Part shown: positions 14,554-21,724 of the stretch, one piece after another | Numbering within the stretch: position 1 is the first letter of the stretch | Layout: the number at the start of each line of letters is the position of its first letter | Source of the DNA: Prevotella sp. UBA1104 | GTDB taxonomy: Bacteria > Bacteroidota > Bacteroidia > Bacteroidales > Bacteroidaceae | Direction: 5' to 3' | NCBI GenBank assembly: GCA_002314055.1 | Contig: DCBP01000080.1 | Span: 1 to 36,204 of the forward strand | DNA: 36,204 nt | Notes under the pieces: generated by a model | Told to the model about the DNA's origin: nothing | Database searches by the model: none | Seen by the model: the letters and a program-made list of their open reading frames with translations, nothing else | Translations under genes and position numbers: made by a program

Positions 14554-15618
14554 TTATTTTATAGCTTCCGTTTCAATCTTTTCCGCACTTCCCGTAACAG
14601 GGTTGAGCACGATGCTCGTGGTATATTTCTTGCTGAACATCTCGCCGCTGATTGATTCCGTCTTGCCGAACTGTGCTGCGTACAGTTCAAATGACCCGAG
14701 TGTATGTTCGTCATTATATATGGTAACTCGTATCTTTCCTGGCAGGTTCACATAGATACCAACATTGTCCTTGTCCTTTTTCCCGTCGTCGGCAACATTC
14801 AATGTCGGCATGCTGTGAAGATCTTCCACCTTTATATAATAGGGACTACCACCGAGGTCGTCGCTGTCTGTCATACCAAGATACTTTGAGAAGCGGAAGA
14901 GCAACTGTTTGTCCGTTTCCCTCGTCGGTACAAATGTTATGATATTTTCAACAGTGTCTTTTACCGTCGTGCCGGTAAAGAGTTGCATTAAAGCATTTTC
15001 CTGTTGGTCAAGGTTACGGAGCATAATCTTCAGTTGCTCACCGTCTTTAGGCATGAAGTCTGCCTGTCCCTTGTTCAGCAGTCCCTTGTTGTCGCGGATG
15101 TCGTAAATCTCCTGTACACACAGTTCAGCCATCTTGGCAGAACTTCCGGCGCTAAGGATTTCCTCGGTCATAAAATCTCTCGGATTGATTGGCGTAGGTT
15201 TCTTGGCAGGAACAAAGGGGCGTGGCGCTTCAATCTTTCTCGGCTTGGCGTTAATGGCAACAAGTACGCCATTGTCGTCTCGTTCCAACGATCTGATGCT
15301 GTGTTTCGCATCAGCCTTAGCGGTAAAGAATTTTGATGTGTCCGGTTGGGCTATGGAATTGAGCTTCAGGTTCACGATACGGTAGGTCGTGGAAGGTTCC
15401 ATACTAATATCGTTTCTCTTGAGATACCGTGATGCATACATCGCAAAGTCGCCAGGAGTATATGTAGTCTTTTCTACTTGCATGGCAAAGCGTAGGGCAG
15501 TCTGAGGCAAGTAATATGAAGACCCCTCAACCGACAGTCCTGTATTTTGTGCTTTTATGCCTGTTGTGCCTGCCGCCAGTATGGCAGCGATAGCTATTTT
15601 CTTATATTGTTTTATCAT
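14554..15618 (-). CDS. DUF4831-like exported protein
   Basis: This 354-residue minus-strand protein of unknown function begins MIKQYKKIAIAAILAAG, a signal peptide ending near KAQ. The mature part opens with a strand-rich segment in which ALRFAMQVEKTTYTPGDFAMYASRYL is characteristic of the Bacteroidetes DUF4831 family (recognised from memory). The start was set at 15618 because it opens the signal peptide; the in-frame ATG at 15699 would prefix it with 27 residues translated from a repeat array. It follows nnr by 113 bases on the same strand and may share its transcript. A periplasmic location is likely, role unknown. Confidence 0.8.
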   Translation of the reverse strand: MIKQYKKIAIAAILAAGTTGIKAQNTGLSVEGSSYYLPQTALRFAMQVEKTTYTPGDFAMYASRYLKRNDISMEPSTTYRIVNLKLNSIAQPDTSKFFTAKADAKHSIRSLERDDNGVLVAINAKPRKIEAPRPFVPAKKPTPINPRDFMTEEILSAGSSAKMAELCVQEIYDIRDNKGLLNKGQADFMPKDGEQLKIMLRNLDQQENALMQLFTGTTVKDTVENIITFVPTRETDKQLLFRFSKYLGMTDSDDLGGSPYYIKVEDLHSMPTLNVADDGKKDKDNVGIYVNLPGKIRVTIYNDEHTLGSFELYAAQFGKTESISGEMFSKKYTTSIVLNPVTGSAEKIETEAIK

Positions 15619-15683
15619 AATTGGGTTATTGTTATTGCGTTTTCTGGGAGTTCTGGGAGTTTGGGGAGTTCTGTGAGAACTGA

Positions 15684-15731
15684 ATTCCTCATTCCTCATT
15701 CCTCATTCCTCATTCCTCATTCCTAATTCCT
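15684..15731. repeat. Heptamer tandem repeat ATTCCTC between nnr and the DUF4831 gene
   Basis: About eight units of 7 bases (six perfect ATTCCTC, then ATTCCTA and ATTCCTT) stretch from near 15684 to the nnr stop codon. Beside it, 15645-15675 holds degenerate TTCTGGGAG units. Both form the leader of the DUF4831 gene, on the minus strand as GAGGAAT repeats. Confidence 0.85.
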
Positions 15732-17249
15732 TCAGTCTTCCAGTCTCTTGAAAGCCTTAGGTAAGAATTTAATAATATCTCCAGCCGTAACACTTTCCAT
15801 TCCGAGTTCAGCGGCAGCGATGTCTCCGGCAAGTCCATGCAGATACATTCCGATAATGCAAGCTTCCTTCTGGTTGTATCCACGGGCAAGTAGGGCAGTG
15901 ATAATTCCTGTCAGTACATCGCCGCTTCCAGCCGTAGCCATACCAGCATTGCCTGTAGGGTTGAATGCTATACTGCCGTCGGGCATGCATAATGCCGAGT
16001 AGTGACCTTTCAGAATGATGTATATCTGAAGAGAAGTAGCCAGTTCAACAGCTTTTGAAAGTCGTTCGTAACTATCGTTGTATCTACATCCCACAAGTCG
16101 TTCAAACTCCGCAGGATGAGGCGTCAGCACAGTGCCCTTAGGCAGTTGCTGTAGCCATGCCCTGTGGGTGGCAAGAATATTCAGTCCGTCAGCATCAACA
16201 ACGATAGGCGACTGTGTGCGTCTTATCTGAGAAACCATAGCTATGGCCGTTGTCTCCTCTGTGCCAAGTCCCGGTCCAATCCCCATGGCGTCGAATTCGT
16301 CGGAAGATAGAGTCTCCGAAAAATGCCTGTCGTCAGGATCATTGTTGACAATAGCCTCAGGGACGGATATCTGCAGAATGTCGTTGTTGAGAGATGGCAC
16401 TCTTACTGTAACTTTTCCTACTCCGGCTCTCAGACATGCCCTTGTGGCGAGTATTGATGCTCCTGCCATTCCGTAGCTGCCGGCAACGATAAGAGCATTG
16501 CCCGCCATCCCCTTATGCCAGAATTCTCCCCTCGGCTTTAGCATATGCCTTACTTGGCTTTCTTCGCTGATGGTGTATGCCGTGTCGATGAGGCTGAGCC
16601 CCTTTGGACTCAGACGGATGTCGAGAACACGCAACTTGCCGACGAATATCTGATTTTCTGCAAAGAGAAACGACAGTTTCTTTTGTTGAAGCGTAAACGT
16701 GTAGTCAGCCTGGATTATATTTGCTTTGGCATTGTATGAATTGTCTTCCGCCATAAGTCCTGACGGCATGTCGATGCTTGCCACCTTGGCTTCAGACTGG
16801 TTAATGTATTTTACCAGCGAGGCAAAGCCTCCCGACAGTGGCTTGTTGATGCCGGAGCCAAACAAACCGTCGACAACGAGCGTCTCGGCAGTTAGCGTCG
16901 GTGGGTCAAACTCATCGGTTACCTCGATGAATGCCCTCATGCTTTTGCATTGCATAAGGCGTTCCTTGTTTATTGAACAGTCGTCAGACAGCTTGTTGCC
17001 GATGTTGAAGAGATATGCCTTGACATTATATCCCTGTTCTGCCATCATGCGTGCCACGGCGAGAGCATCGCCGCCGTTGTTACCCGGACCGGCAAAAACA
17101 ACAACTTCTGTATCAATAGACCAAACTTCGCATATTGCCTTGGTTAGAGCCTTGGCTGCGCGTTCCATCAAATCTATTGATTTAATTGGCTCGTTTTCTA
17201 TTGTATATTTGTCGAGCTCACGTATCTGTGTGCAAGTTAGTATCTTCAT
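15732..17249 (-). CDS. nnr: Bifunctional NAD(P)H-hydrate epimerase and ADP-dependent dehydratase
   Basis: This 505-residue fusion repairs hydrated NAD(P)H. The N-terminal YjeF_N epimerase domain (about 1-215) carries GPGNNGGD at residues 54-61. The C-terminal carbohydrate-kinase-like dehydratase (about 230-500) has GIGPGLGTEE, VDADGLN, LTPHPAEFERL, LKGHYS and GNAGMATAGSGDVLTG. ATG at 17249 gives the usual MKILTCTQIRELD start. A TATTTTTG box on the minus strand at 17261-17254 lies only a few bases upstream, so the mRNA may have almost no leader. The 86-base gap to hpt holds divergent promoters. Confidence 0.95.
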   Translation of the reverse strand: MKILTCTQIRELDKYTIENEPIKSIDLMERAAKALTKAICEVWSIDTEVVVFAGPGNNGGDALAVARMMAEQGYNVKAYLFNIGNKLSDDCSINKERLMQCKSMRAFIEVTDEFDPPTLTAETLVVDGLFGSGINKPLSGGFASLVKYINQSEAKVASIDMPSGLMAEDNSYNAKANIIQADYTFTLQQKKLSFLFAENQIFVGKLRVLDIRLSPKGLSLIDTAYTISEESQVRHMLKPRGEFWHKGMAGNALIVAGSYGMAGASILATRACLRAGVGKVTVRVPSLNNDILQISVPEAIVNNDPDDRHFSETLSSDEFDAMGIGPGLGTEETTAIAMVSQIRRTQSPIVVDADGLNILATHRAWLQQLPKGTVLTPHPAEFERLVGCRYNDSYERLSKAVELATSLQIYIILKGHYSALCMPDGSIAFNPTGNAGMATAGSGDVLTGIITALLARGYNQKEACIIGMYLHGLAGDIAAAELGMESVTAGDIIKFLPKAFKRLED

Positions 17250-17305
17250 ATCTGCAAAAATACTAATTAATTGGATAGTTTGAAGTATAGTTTGAATATT
17301 TTTAT

Positions 17306-17313
17306 TACTTTTG
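17306..17313 (+). promoter_or_regulatory. Promoter -7 box of hpt
   Basis: TACTTTTG fits TAnnTTTG and lies 22 bases before the start codon. TTTG at 17279-17282 is a possible -33 element with a long 23-base spacer. Confidence 0.5.
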
Positions 17314-17335
17314 TGCGCAAAAATAACAAAAAGAT

Positions 17336-17872
17336 ATGGCTACAATTGATATTAAGGACAAAACCTTTGAAACTTTAATCCCGGAAGAGGAGATTCTTCG
17401 ACGTGTGAAAACAGTTGCCGACAAGATGAACAACGACCTTAAAGGCAAGAATCCTCTTTTGCTCGGAGTGCTTAACGGATCGTTTATTTTTGCTGCCGAC
17501 TTGATGCGTATGCTTACTATTGACTGCGAAATTTCGTTTGTCAAGATGTCGTCATATAACGGAACGTCGTCTACGGGAAACGTGAAGAAACTCGTAGGAC
17601 TCAAGGAGAACATTGAAGGAAGAACTATTGTTATCGTTGAGGATATTGTGGATACAGGTCTCACTATGGAGCAGATGCTCAAGTATCTTGAGGAATTCAA
17701 ACCGGCTGAAGTGCATATCTGCACTTTGCTCCTCAAACCGGAGAACTTGAAACGTGACCTCAATATCGAGTATGTGGCGATGGAGATTCCTAATGATTTC
17801 ATCTTGGGCTATGGTCTCGACTATGACGGCTTGGGACGTAACCTTAGGGATATCTATGTAGTTAAGGAATAA
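17336..17872 (+). CDS. hpt: Hypoxanthine phosphoribosyltransferase
   Basis: This 178-residue purine salvage enzyme transfers phosphoribose from PRPP to hypoxanthine or guanine. The PRPP-binding loop VIVEDIVDTGLT is at about residues 99-110. FVKMSSYNGTSSTGNV precedes it as the flexible loop, and the C-terminal GYGLDYDGLGRNL contributes to purine binding. Length fits. ATG at 17336 is the only start close to the promoter. adk follows after 143 bases, which gives a purine salvage and adenylate-balance pair, although the spacer may contain independent regulation. Confidence 0.95.
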   Translation: MATIDIKDKTFETLIPEEEILRRVKTVADKMNNDLKGKNPLLLGVLNGSFIFAADLMRMLTIDCEISFVKMSSYNGTSSTGNVKKLVGLKENIEGRTIVIVEDIVDTGLTMEQMLKYLEEFKPAEVHICTLLLKPENLKRDLNIEYVAMEIPNDFILGYGLDYDGLGRNLRDIYVVKE

Positions 17873-17887
17873 TGCTTATTCAATAGC

Positions 17888-17975
17888 TTGGAGAACTTTG
17901 GTCGCTCTGGTAGTCCTGATGACTCCAATGACTCAAATAACTTCGAGATTTCCGAGTCCTCCGAGATTTCCATGT
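17888..17975 (+). repeat. Degenerate short-unit repeats in the adk leader
   Basis: Related units such as GATGACTCCAATGACTC and GAGATTTCCGAGTCCTCC, followed by a second GAGATTTCC, recur between hpt and adk. They resemble, in style but not sequence, the arrays before argG, ddl and folP. No TAnnTTTG box was seen here, so adk may be read from the hpt promoter. Confidence 0.5.
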
Positions 17976-18015
17976 TAATAAAGAAAAACTAATCACTAAA
18001 TAATTAAGTATAAAA

Positions 18016-18588
18016 ATGAAGAATATCGTTATTTTCGGTGCGCCTGGTTCAGGAAAAGGCACACAGAGCGATTTGATGATCAAGAAGTATGGTCTGGGAC
18101 ATATCTCTACGGGGGATGTGCTTCGCAACGAGATTAAGAATGAAACAGAACTTGGTAAGACTGCTAAGGCTTATATCGACAAGGGACAGCTTATTCCTGA
18201 TGATCTGATGGTTAATATCCTTGCCAGTGTTTACGATTCTTTTGGCAAAGAGCACAAAGGAGTTATCTTCGACGGATTCCCACGTACAATACCGCAGGCT
18301 GAGGCTCTGAAAAAGATGCTCTCGGAGCGTGGACACAAGATTGCTGCAATGATTGAACTTGATGTTCCGGAAGATGAATTGATGGTACGTCTCGTTAAGC
18401 GTGGCAAGGAGAGTGGCAGATCTGATGATAATGAGGAGACTATCAAGAAACGTCTTGATGTTTATCACAACCAGACAGCGCCTCTTATCGATTGGTACAA
18501 GAATGAGAATATCCATCACCATATTGATGGTCTTGGTGAACTCGACCGTATCTTCGGTGATATTTGCAGCGTTATCGACAATCTGTAA
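18016..18588 (+). CDS. adk: Adenylate kinase
   Basis: This 190-residue kinase converts AMP and ATP to two ADP. The P-loop GAPGSGKGT is at residues 8-16, HISTGDVLRNE near 29-39 binds AMP, and GFPRTIPQAEAL lies near 88-99. The LID region (VKRGKESGRSDDNEETIKKRL) is the short form without the zinc-binding cysteines. Start MKNIVIFGAPGSGKG is canonical. A strong terminator follows. Confidence 0.97.
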   Translation: MKNIVIFGAPGSGKGTQSDLMIKKYGLGHISTGDVLRNEIKNETELGKTAKAYIDKGQLIPDDLMVNILASVYDSFGKEHKGVIFDGFPRTIPQAEALKKMLSERGHKIAAMIELDVPEDELMVRLVKRGKESGRSDDNEETIKKRLDVYHNQTAPLIDWYKNENIHHHIDGLGELDRIFGDICSVIDNL

Positions 18589-18658
18589 TATCCCTTTATG
18601 AGCTAATGCTTTTATGGCTGTTCCTAAGTATAAAGTATGCTGGAAATGCCGATAAAAT

Positions 18659-18703
18659 AATCACGCCCAGAAAGCAATTTTGCTTCCGGGGCGTGATTTT
18701 TTT
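18659..18703 (+). terminator. Terminator of adk
   Basis: AATCACGCCC pairs with GGGCGTGATT across a loop holding a second stem, GAAGCAA-like AAGCAATTTTGCTT. T7 follows. Confidence 0.85.
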
Positions 18704-18717
18704 ATTTATCGCTTATG

Positions 18718-18755
18718 TAAAAAACCGTGAACGCTGCATCACGCAGTGTTCACGG
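18718..18755 (-). terminator. Terminator of the SGNH protein gene
   Basis: On the minus strand CCGTGAACACTGC pairs with GCAGCGTTCACGG with one mismatch (18755-18725), followed by TTTTTT. It faces the adk terminator across a 20-base gap. Confidence 0.8.
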
Positions 18756-18795
18756 CAACCAACTAATTTTATATATAAATCTACTAACAACTAAA

Positions 18796-20688
18796 TTATT
18801 TTACTGCAACTTTCTTTACGGCTTTGCCGTTTTTTACGATAATGTTCAGCCCTTTATGTAGACCGCTTTGGCGCATGCCATTTACATTATAGACTTTAGC
18901 AGCTTTTTGCTCAGTGCTGTCGGTGGTATTGATACCGCTTGTAGAATCAACGGCAACACCGGCAATCTTAACATCGCTAACGCAAATCGTCTTGCCCGTG
19001 GCAGCACCATTGTACCAAGGGTAGATGCGCACACGAAGAGTCTCGTTCTCATCCAGTTCCAATACAGGAGTGGCCTTCACCTCCATCATGTCGTTAGCCT
19101 TCATTGCTCCAGAGAAGTCGGCGATATTTACGGCATTGGCAAAATTATCCTCTTTAGAATAATAAATCTTGCAGCGCATACCGTTGCCGCCGCATCCGCA
19201 TACATACATGCTTATCTCGTTGACATTGAGCTTTGTTCCCTTTGCCGGCTTAGCAGCAAATTCGATGTATCGTGTAGAAACCTCGTCAATCTCGCCTGCA
19301 GGCCAAGATTCGCCTTCGATGATATTGCGCTGTGTCTTGCGTGTTGCGTCGAAACCGGTTCCCTCTGGCCAGGTGGTGTTAGCATTAGGAGATGAGTATT
19401 TCTGGAGCTTCATCTCGCTGTATGTCTCGCCGAGAGAACTTACAGGACCTTCTGTGGCACACTCGTCGTCTTTCTCCAAGCGCCAGTAAGCCGATGTCGG
19501 AACACCGTCAGCGAGTTCGATGCATTTTCCTGTTACAGGAACTGTTACTGTCTTGTCGCCGCTTGTTACGGTTATAGTCTCGTTCACATCTCCGGCTGCG
19601 CTGAATTCATATTTTACCTTCACGCTTCCGATAAGGTTGCCGCCCTTATAACTCAAGGTGGCAGTAGAAGTGTAATTCTCGCCGTCGGCAGAAAGAAGGA
19701 GTCCGTTGCTTGCCGTTACGCTTACAGTTCCTTCTTCCGGTGTTAGGTCGAAGCCGTTAATCTGCAAGTCTTTGGTTATGGTCTGTCCCTTATAAGCCTG
19801 TCCGAAGTCGAGAGTAGACGGGTTAACGCTCAAATCGCTTGTCAGGTTTATGTCCTCTGTCAGTATTCCTGCTTTCTGCATTAGCTGAGCAGCGAGGCGT
19901 GCTATCAGGGTTGCTCCCATAGCTGATGTATGAGTAGAACCATTACCGTCGAAGAGCAGTTCGTTAGCCTTGGCATCGCCGTAGCTTTCGTAGAGCTCCT
20001 TTGTCGCTGTAGTAAGGTCGAGATACTGCACTCCCATTTCATCAGCTACCAATTTCATCTGATATGGATAGTCGTAAGTATGGTCGTCTGCCGACACCTT
20101 GTTGCCGGTAGTCAGCTTGCCGTCCTTTATGAGGTCGAACTTGTCGCCGAGGTCGTGGCGTCCGTTTCTTCTGATAGTGTTCCCGTCGAAATATTTGCGG
20201 CATATAGCTCCAACCAATACAGGCGTTGCGCCGAGTGCGCGTGTCTCTTCTATATATTTACGCAGGTATTCCTTGTAAGTTCCGCTGGCAGTAGTTCCGC
20301 GGTAGTCGGTAGCATTTGCCTTTGTCTCGTCGCCGATACTCTTGTAGTATGCTTTCAGCTCATCACCGTCGCAACCGTTACTTTTTTCATCGTTGTGGGC
20401 AAACTGTATCAATACATAGTCTCCCGGCTCAATCTGTTTCTTTACCGATTGCCAATAAGGGCTTTCCTCGTAGAAGCTCTTGCTGCTGGCACCGTTCTTG
20501 GCGCGGTTGTTTACTGTAATATCGCCTTTGAAAAACTGCTGGAACATCTGTCCCCATCCGCGTGTAACGGTAGTGTTCTCGTCATAGGTAGCCATCGTTG
20601 AGTCTCCGATGGTGTGAATTTTCCGTGCCTCGGCATAGAGAGAGGCACATACAGCCAATGCGGCTGCTGCAATGAATTTCAGTTTCAT
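18796..20688 (-). CDS. Secreted SGNH hydrolase, rhamnogalacturonan-acetylesterase-like
   Basis: This 630-residue minus-strand protein starts with a signal peptide (MKLKFIAAAALAVCASLYAEA). An SGNH domain (about 22-275) has block I IGDSTMATYDE with the nucleophile S30, FAHND at 96-100 and a terminal STHTS with H253. The usual Asp-x-x-His is altered: D247 is followed by GNGST before H253. An Ig/BACON-like beta domain (about 290-390) and a second beta-rich domain follow. The C-terminus ends NVNGMRQSGLHKGLNIIVKN, a Prevotella secreted-protein tail. It probably deacetylates pectin-like polysaccharide outside the cell. Start 20688 opens the signal peptide; an in-frame ATG at 20745 overlaps the promoter box. 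Confidence 0.85.
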   Translation of the reverse strand: MKLKFIAAAALAVCASLYAEARKIHTIGDSTMATYDENTTVTRGWGQMFQQFFKGDITVNNRAKNGASSKSFYEESPYWQSVKKQIEPGDYVLIQFAHNDEKSNGCDGDELKAYYKSIGDETKANATDYRGTTASGTYKEYLRKYIEETRALGATPVLVGAICRKYFDGNTIRRNGRHDLGDKFDLIKDGKLTTGNKVSADDHTYDYPYQMKLVADEMGVQYLDLTTATKELYESYGDAKANELLFDGNGSTHTSAMGATLIARLAAQLMQKAGILTEDINLTSDLSVNPSTLDFGQAYKGQTITKDLQINGFDLTPEEGTVSVTASNGLLLSADGENYTSTATLSYKGGNLIGSVKVKYEFSAAGDVNETITVTSGDKTVTVPVTGKCIELADGVPTSAYWRLEKDDECATEGPVSSLGETYSEMKLQKYSSPNANTTWPEGTGFDATRKTQRNIIEGESWPAGEIDEVSTRYIEFAAKPAKGTKLNVNEISMYVCGCGGNGMRCKIYYSKEDNFANAVNIADFSGAMKANDMMEVKATPVLELDENETLRVRIYPWYNGAATGKTICVSDVKIAGVAVDSTSGINTTDSTEQKAAKVYNVNGMRQSGLHKGLNIIVKNGKAVKKVAVK

Positions 20689-20742
20689 CTTTTTGTAGTT
20701 ATTATTTTTTAATGTTATTATGCGGTTAGTATTTTCTGGGTG

Positions 20743-20750
20743 CAAAATTA
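20743..20750 (-). promoter_or_regulatory. Promoter -7 box of the SGNH protein gene
   Basis: On the minus strand TAATTTTG fits TAnnTTTG, 55 bases before the start codon. The -33 element is not evident. Confidence 0.5.
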
Positions 20751-20760
20751 CTGCTTTTCT

Positions 20761-21013
20761 TTTCTTGGTATGGGATAAAATTAAGTCAGAAAGGTGGAAA
20801 AATCCTCAAACATGCGTATTTCCCTTCTTTCTTCTTCTTAAATTCAGGATTAAATGTGCATTTTAAGCCAGAGTACCATCCCCCTGAGCCCTTGTCTGAG
20901 ATGTTACGAAATTGCTTTCTGCAATATGTAAATCAGAAAGTTCAGAATATAATTCTATTGTCTCGCTTATGAAAGGGGGTGAATCTAGACAGACTTTGAT
21001 TGTGCGTAAAAAG
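20761..21013. other. Gene-free spacer
   Basis: Between the SGNH promoter and the tRNA-Pro terminator no gene, repeat or strong hairpin was recognised. A pyrimidine-rich run (CCCTTCTTTCTTCTTCTT) lies near 20822. Confidence 0.5.
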
Positions 21014-21046
21014 AAAAACGGATCAAGACATTTGTCTTAATCCGTT
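21008..21046 (-). terminator. Terminator of tRNA-Pro
   Basis: On the minus strand AACGGATTAAGAC pairs with GTCTTGATCCGTT across AAAT, with one mismatch, followed by TTTTCTTTTT. Confidence 0.75.
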
Positions 21047-21058
21047 ATTTGAGAATTG

Positions 21059-21131
21059 TCGGGATTACTGGACTCGAACCAGCGACCCCGTCGTCCCGAA
21101 CGACGTGCGCTACCAACTGCGCTAAATCCCG
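21059..21131 (-). tRNA. tRNA-Pro (anticodon CGG)
   Basis: The 73-base minus-strand cloverleaf has acceptor CGGGATT/AATCCCG, D-arm GCGCAGTTGGTAGCGC, anticodon stem CGTCG/CGACG with loop TTCGGGA (anticodon CGG, reading CCG), and a T-arm with GGTTCGAGTCC. CCA is not encoded. Confidence 0.97.
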
Positions 21132-21173
21132 ATTGCTTATCAGCAATTATAGTTTATTGCTCAAAAGCGAGTG

Positions 21174-21201
21174 CAAAGGTACGGCAAATTTTTAAAACAA
21201 A
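21174..21201 (-). promoter_or_regulatory. Promoter of tRNA-Pro
   Basis: On the minus strand TACCTTTG (21181-21174) fits TAnnTTTG; TTTG at 21201-21198 lies 16 bases upstream, a short spacer. Confidence 0.5.
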
Positions 21202-21221
21202 GAAATTTTTTCGCTGAAAAA

Positions 21222-21253
21222 TTTGTGAAATCAAAAAAATAATGATACCTTTG
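21222..21253 (+). promoter_or_regulatory. Promoter of tRNA-Phe
   Basis: TTTG at 21222-21225 and TACCTTTG at 21246-21253 are 20 bases apart, a near-ideal promoter, 36 bases before the tRNA. Confidence 0.7.
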
Positions 21254-21289
21254 CACCCGCAATAGAGAAATCTACTTGCTTTTAATGAT

Positions 21290-21362
21290 GGTGCCATAGC
21301 TCAGTTGGTAGAGCAAAGGACTGAAAATCCTTGTGTCCCCGGTTCGATTCCTGGTGGTACCA
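21290..21362 (+). tRNA. tRNA-Phe (anticodon GAA)
   Basis: The 73-base cloverleaf has acceptor GGTGCCA/TGGTACC, D-arm GCTCAGTTGGTAGAGC, anticodon stem AAGGA/TCCTT with loop CTGAAAA (anticodon GAA), and a T-arm with GGTTCGATTCC. CCA is not encoded. Confidence 0.97.
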
Positions 21363-21366
21363 CTCC

Positions 21367-21403
21367 AAAGAGAGAATTGCTTCGGTAGTTCTCTCTTTTT
21401 TTT
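21367..21403 (+). terminator. Terminator of tRNA-Phe
   Basis: AAAGAGAGAA pairs with TTCTCTCTTT across a TTGCTTCGGTAG loop, followed by a T run. Confidence 0.8.
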
Positions 21404-21560
21404 GTATATCCTTATTCTTATAATATTCTGTGGGATATACAGCTCGGACATTTCGGACATTTGATACATGTAGTTTCAATATTAATCCTGTATATGTGAA
21501 TAATTCTTAAAATCAAGGAAAAATAAGTCGGAATAACGCTATACATATTTATATTTTGTC

Positions 21561-21568
21561 TAACTTTG
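21561..21568 (+). promoter_or_regulatory. Promoter -7 box of the beta-helix protein gene
   Basis: TAACTTTG fits TAnnTTTG and would give a long leader of about 150 bases. No clear -33 element was found. The rest of 21404-21724 is A/T-rich with nothing recognised. Confidence 0.45.
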
Positions 21569-21724
21569 TGAACAGAAAACCATCTGGCACTTGAAATCTA
21601 ATAACTCGCTGAATGCTGGACTTAAAAATGGCTCTAACTTTTTCTTACCTTATTATATTATAGGTGTGATTATGGCATGAGCTAAAAGAAGAACAATTTA
21701 TAACTTAATCAATAACTAACATCT

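Noticed and set aside
19930..20601. 223-codon open frame antisense to the SGNH gene
   Set aside because: Shadow of the SGNH coding frame; composition is hydrophobic by chance.
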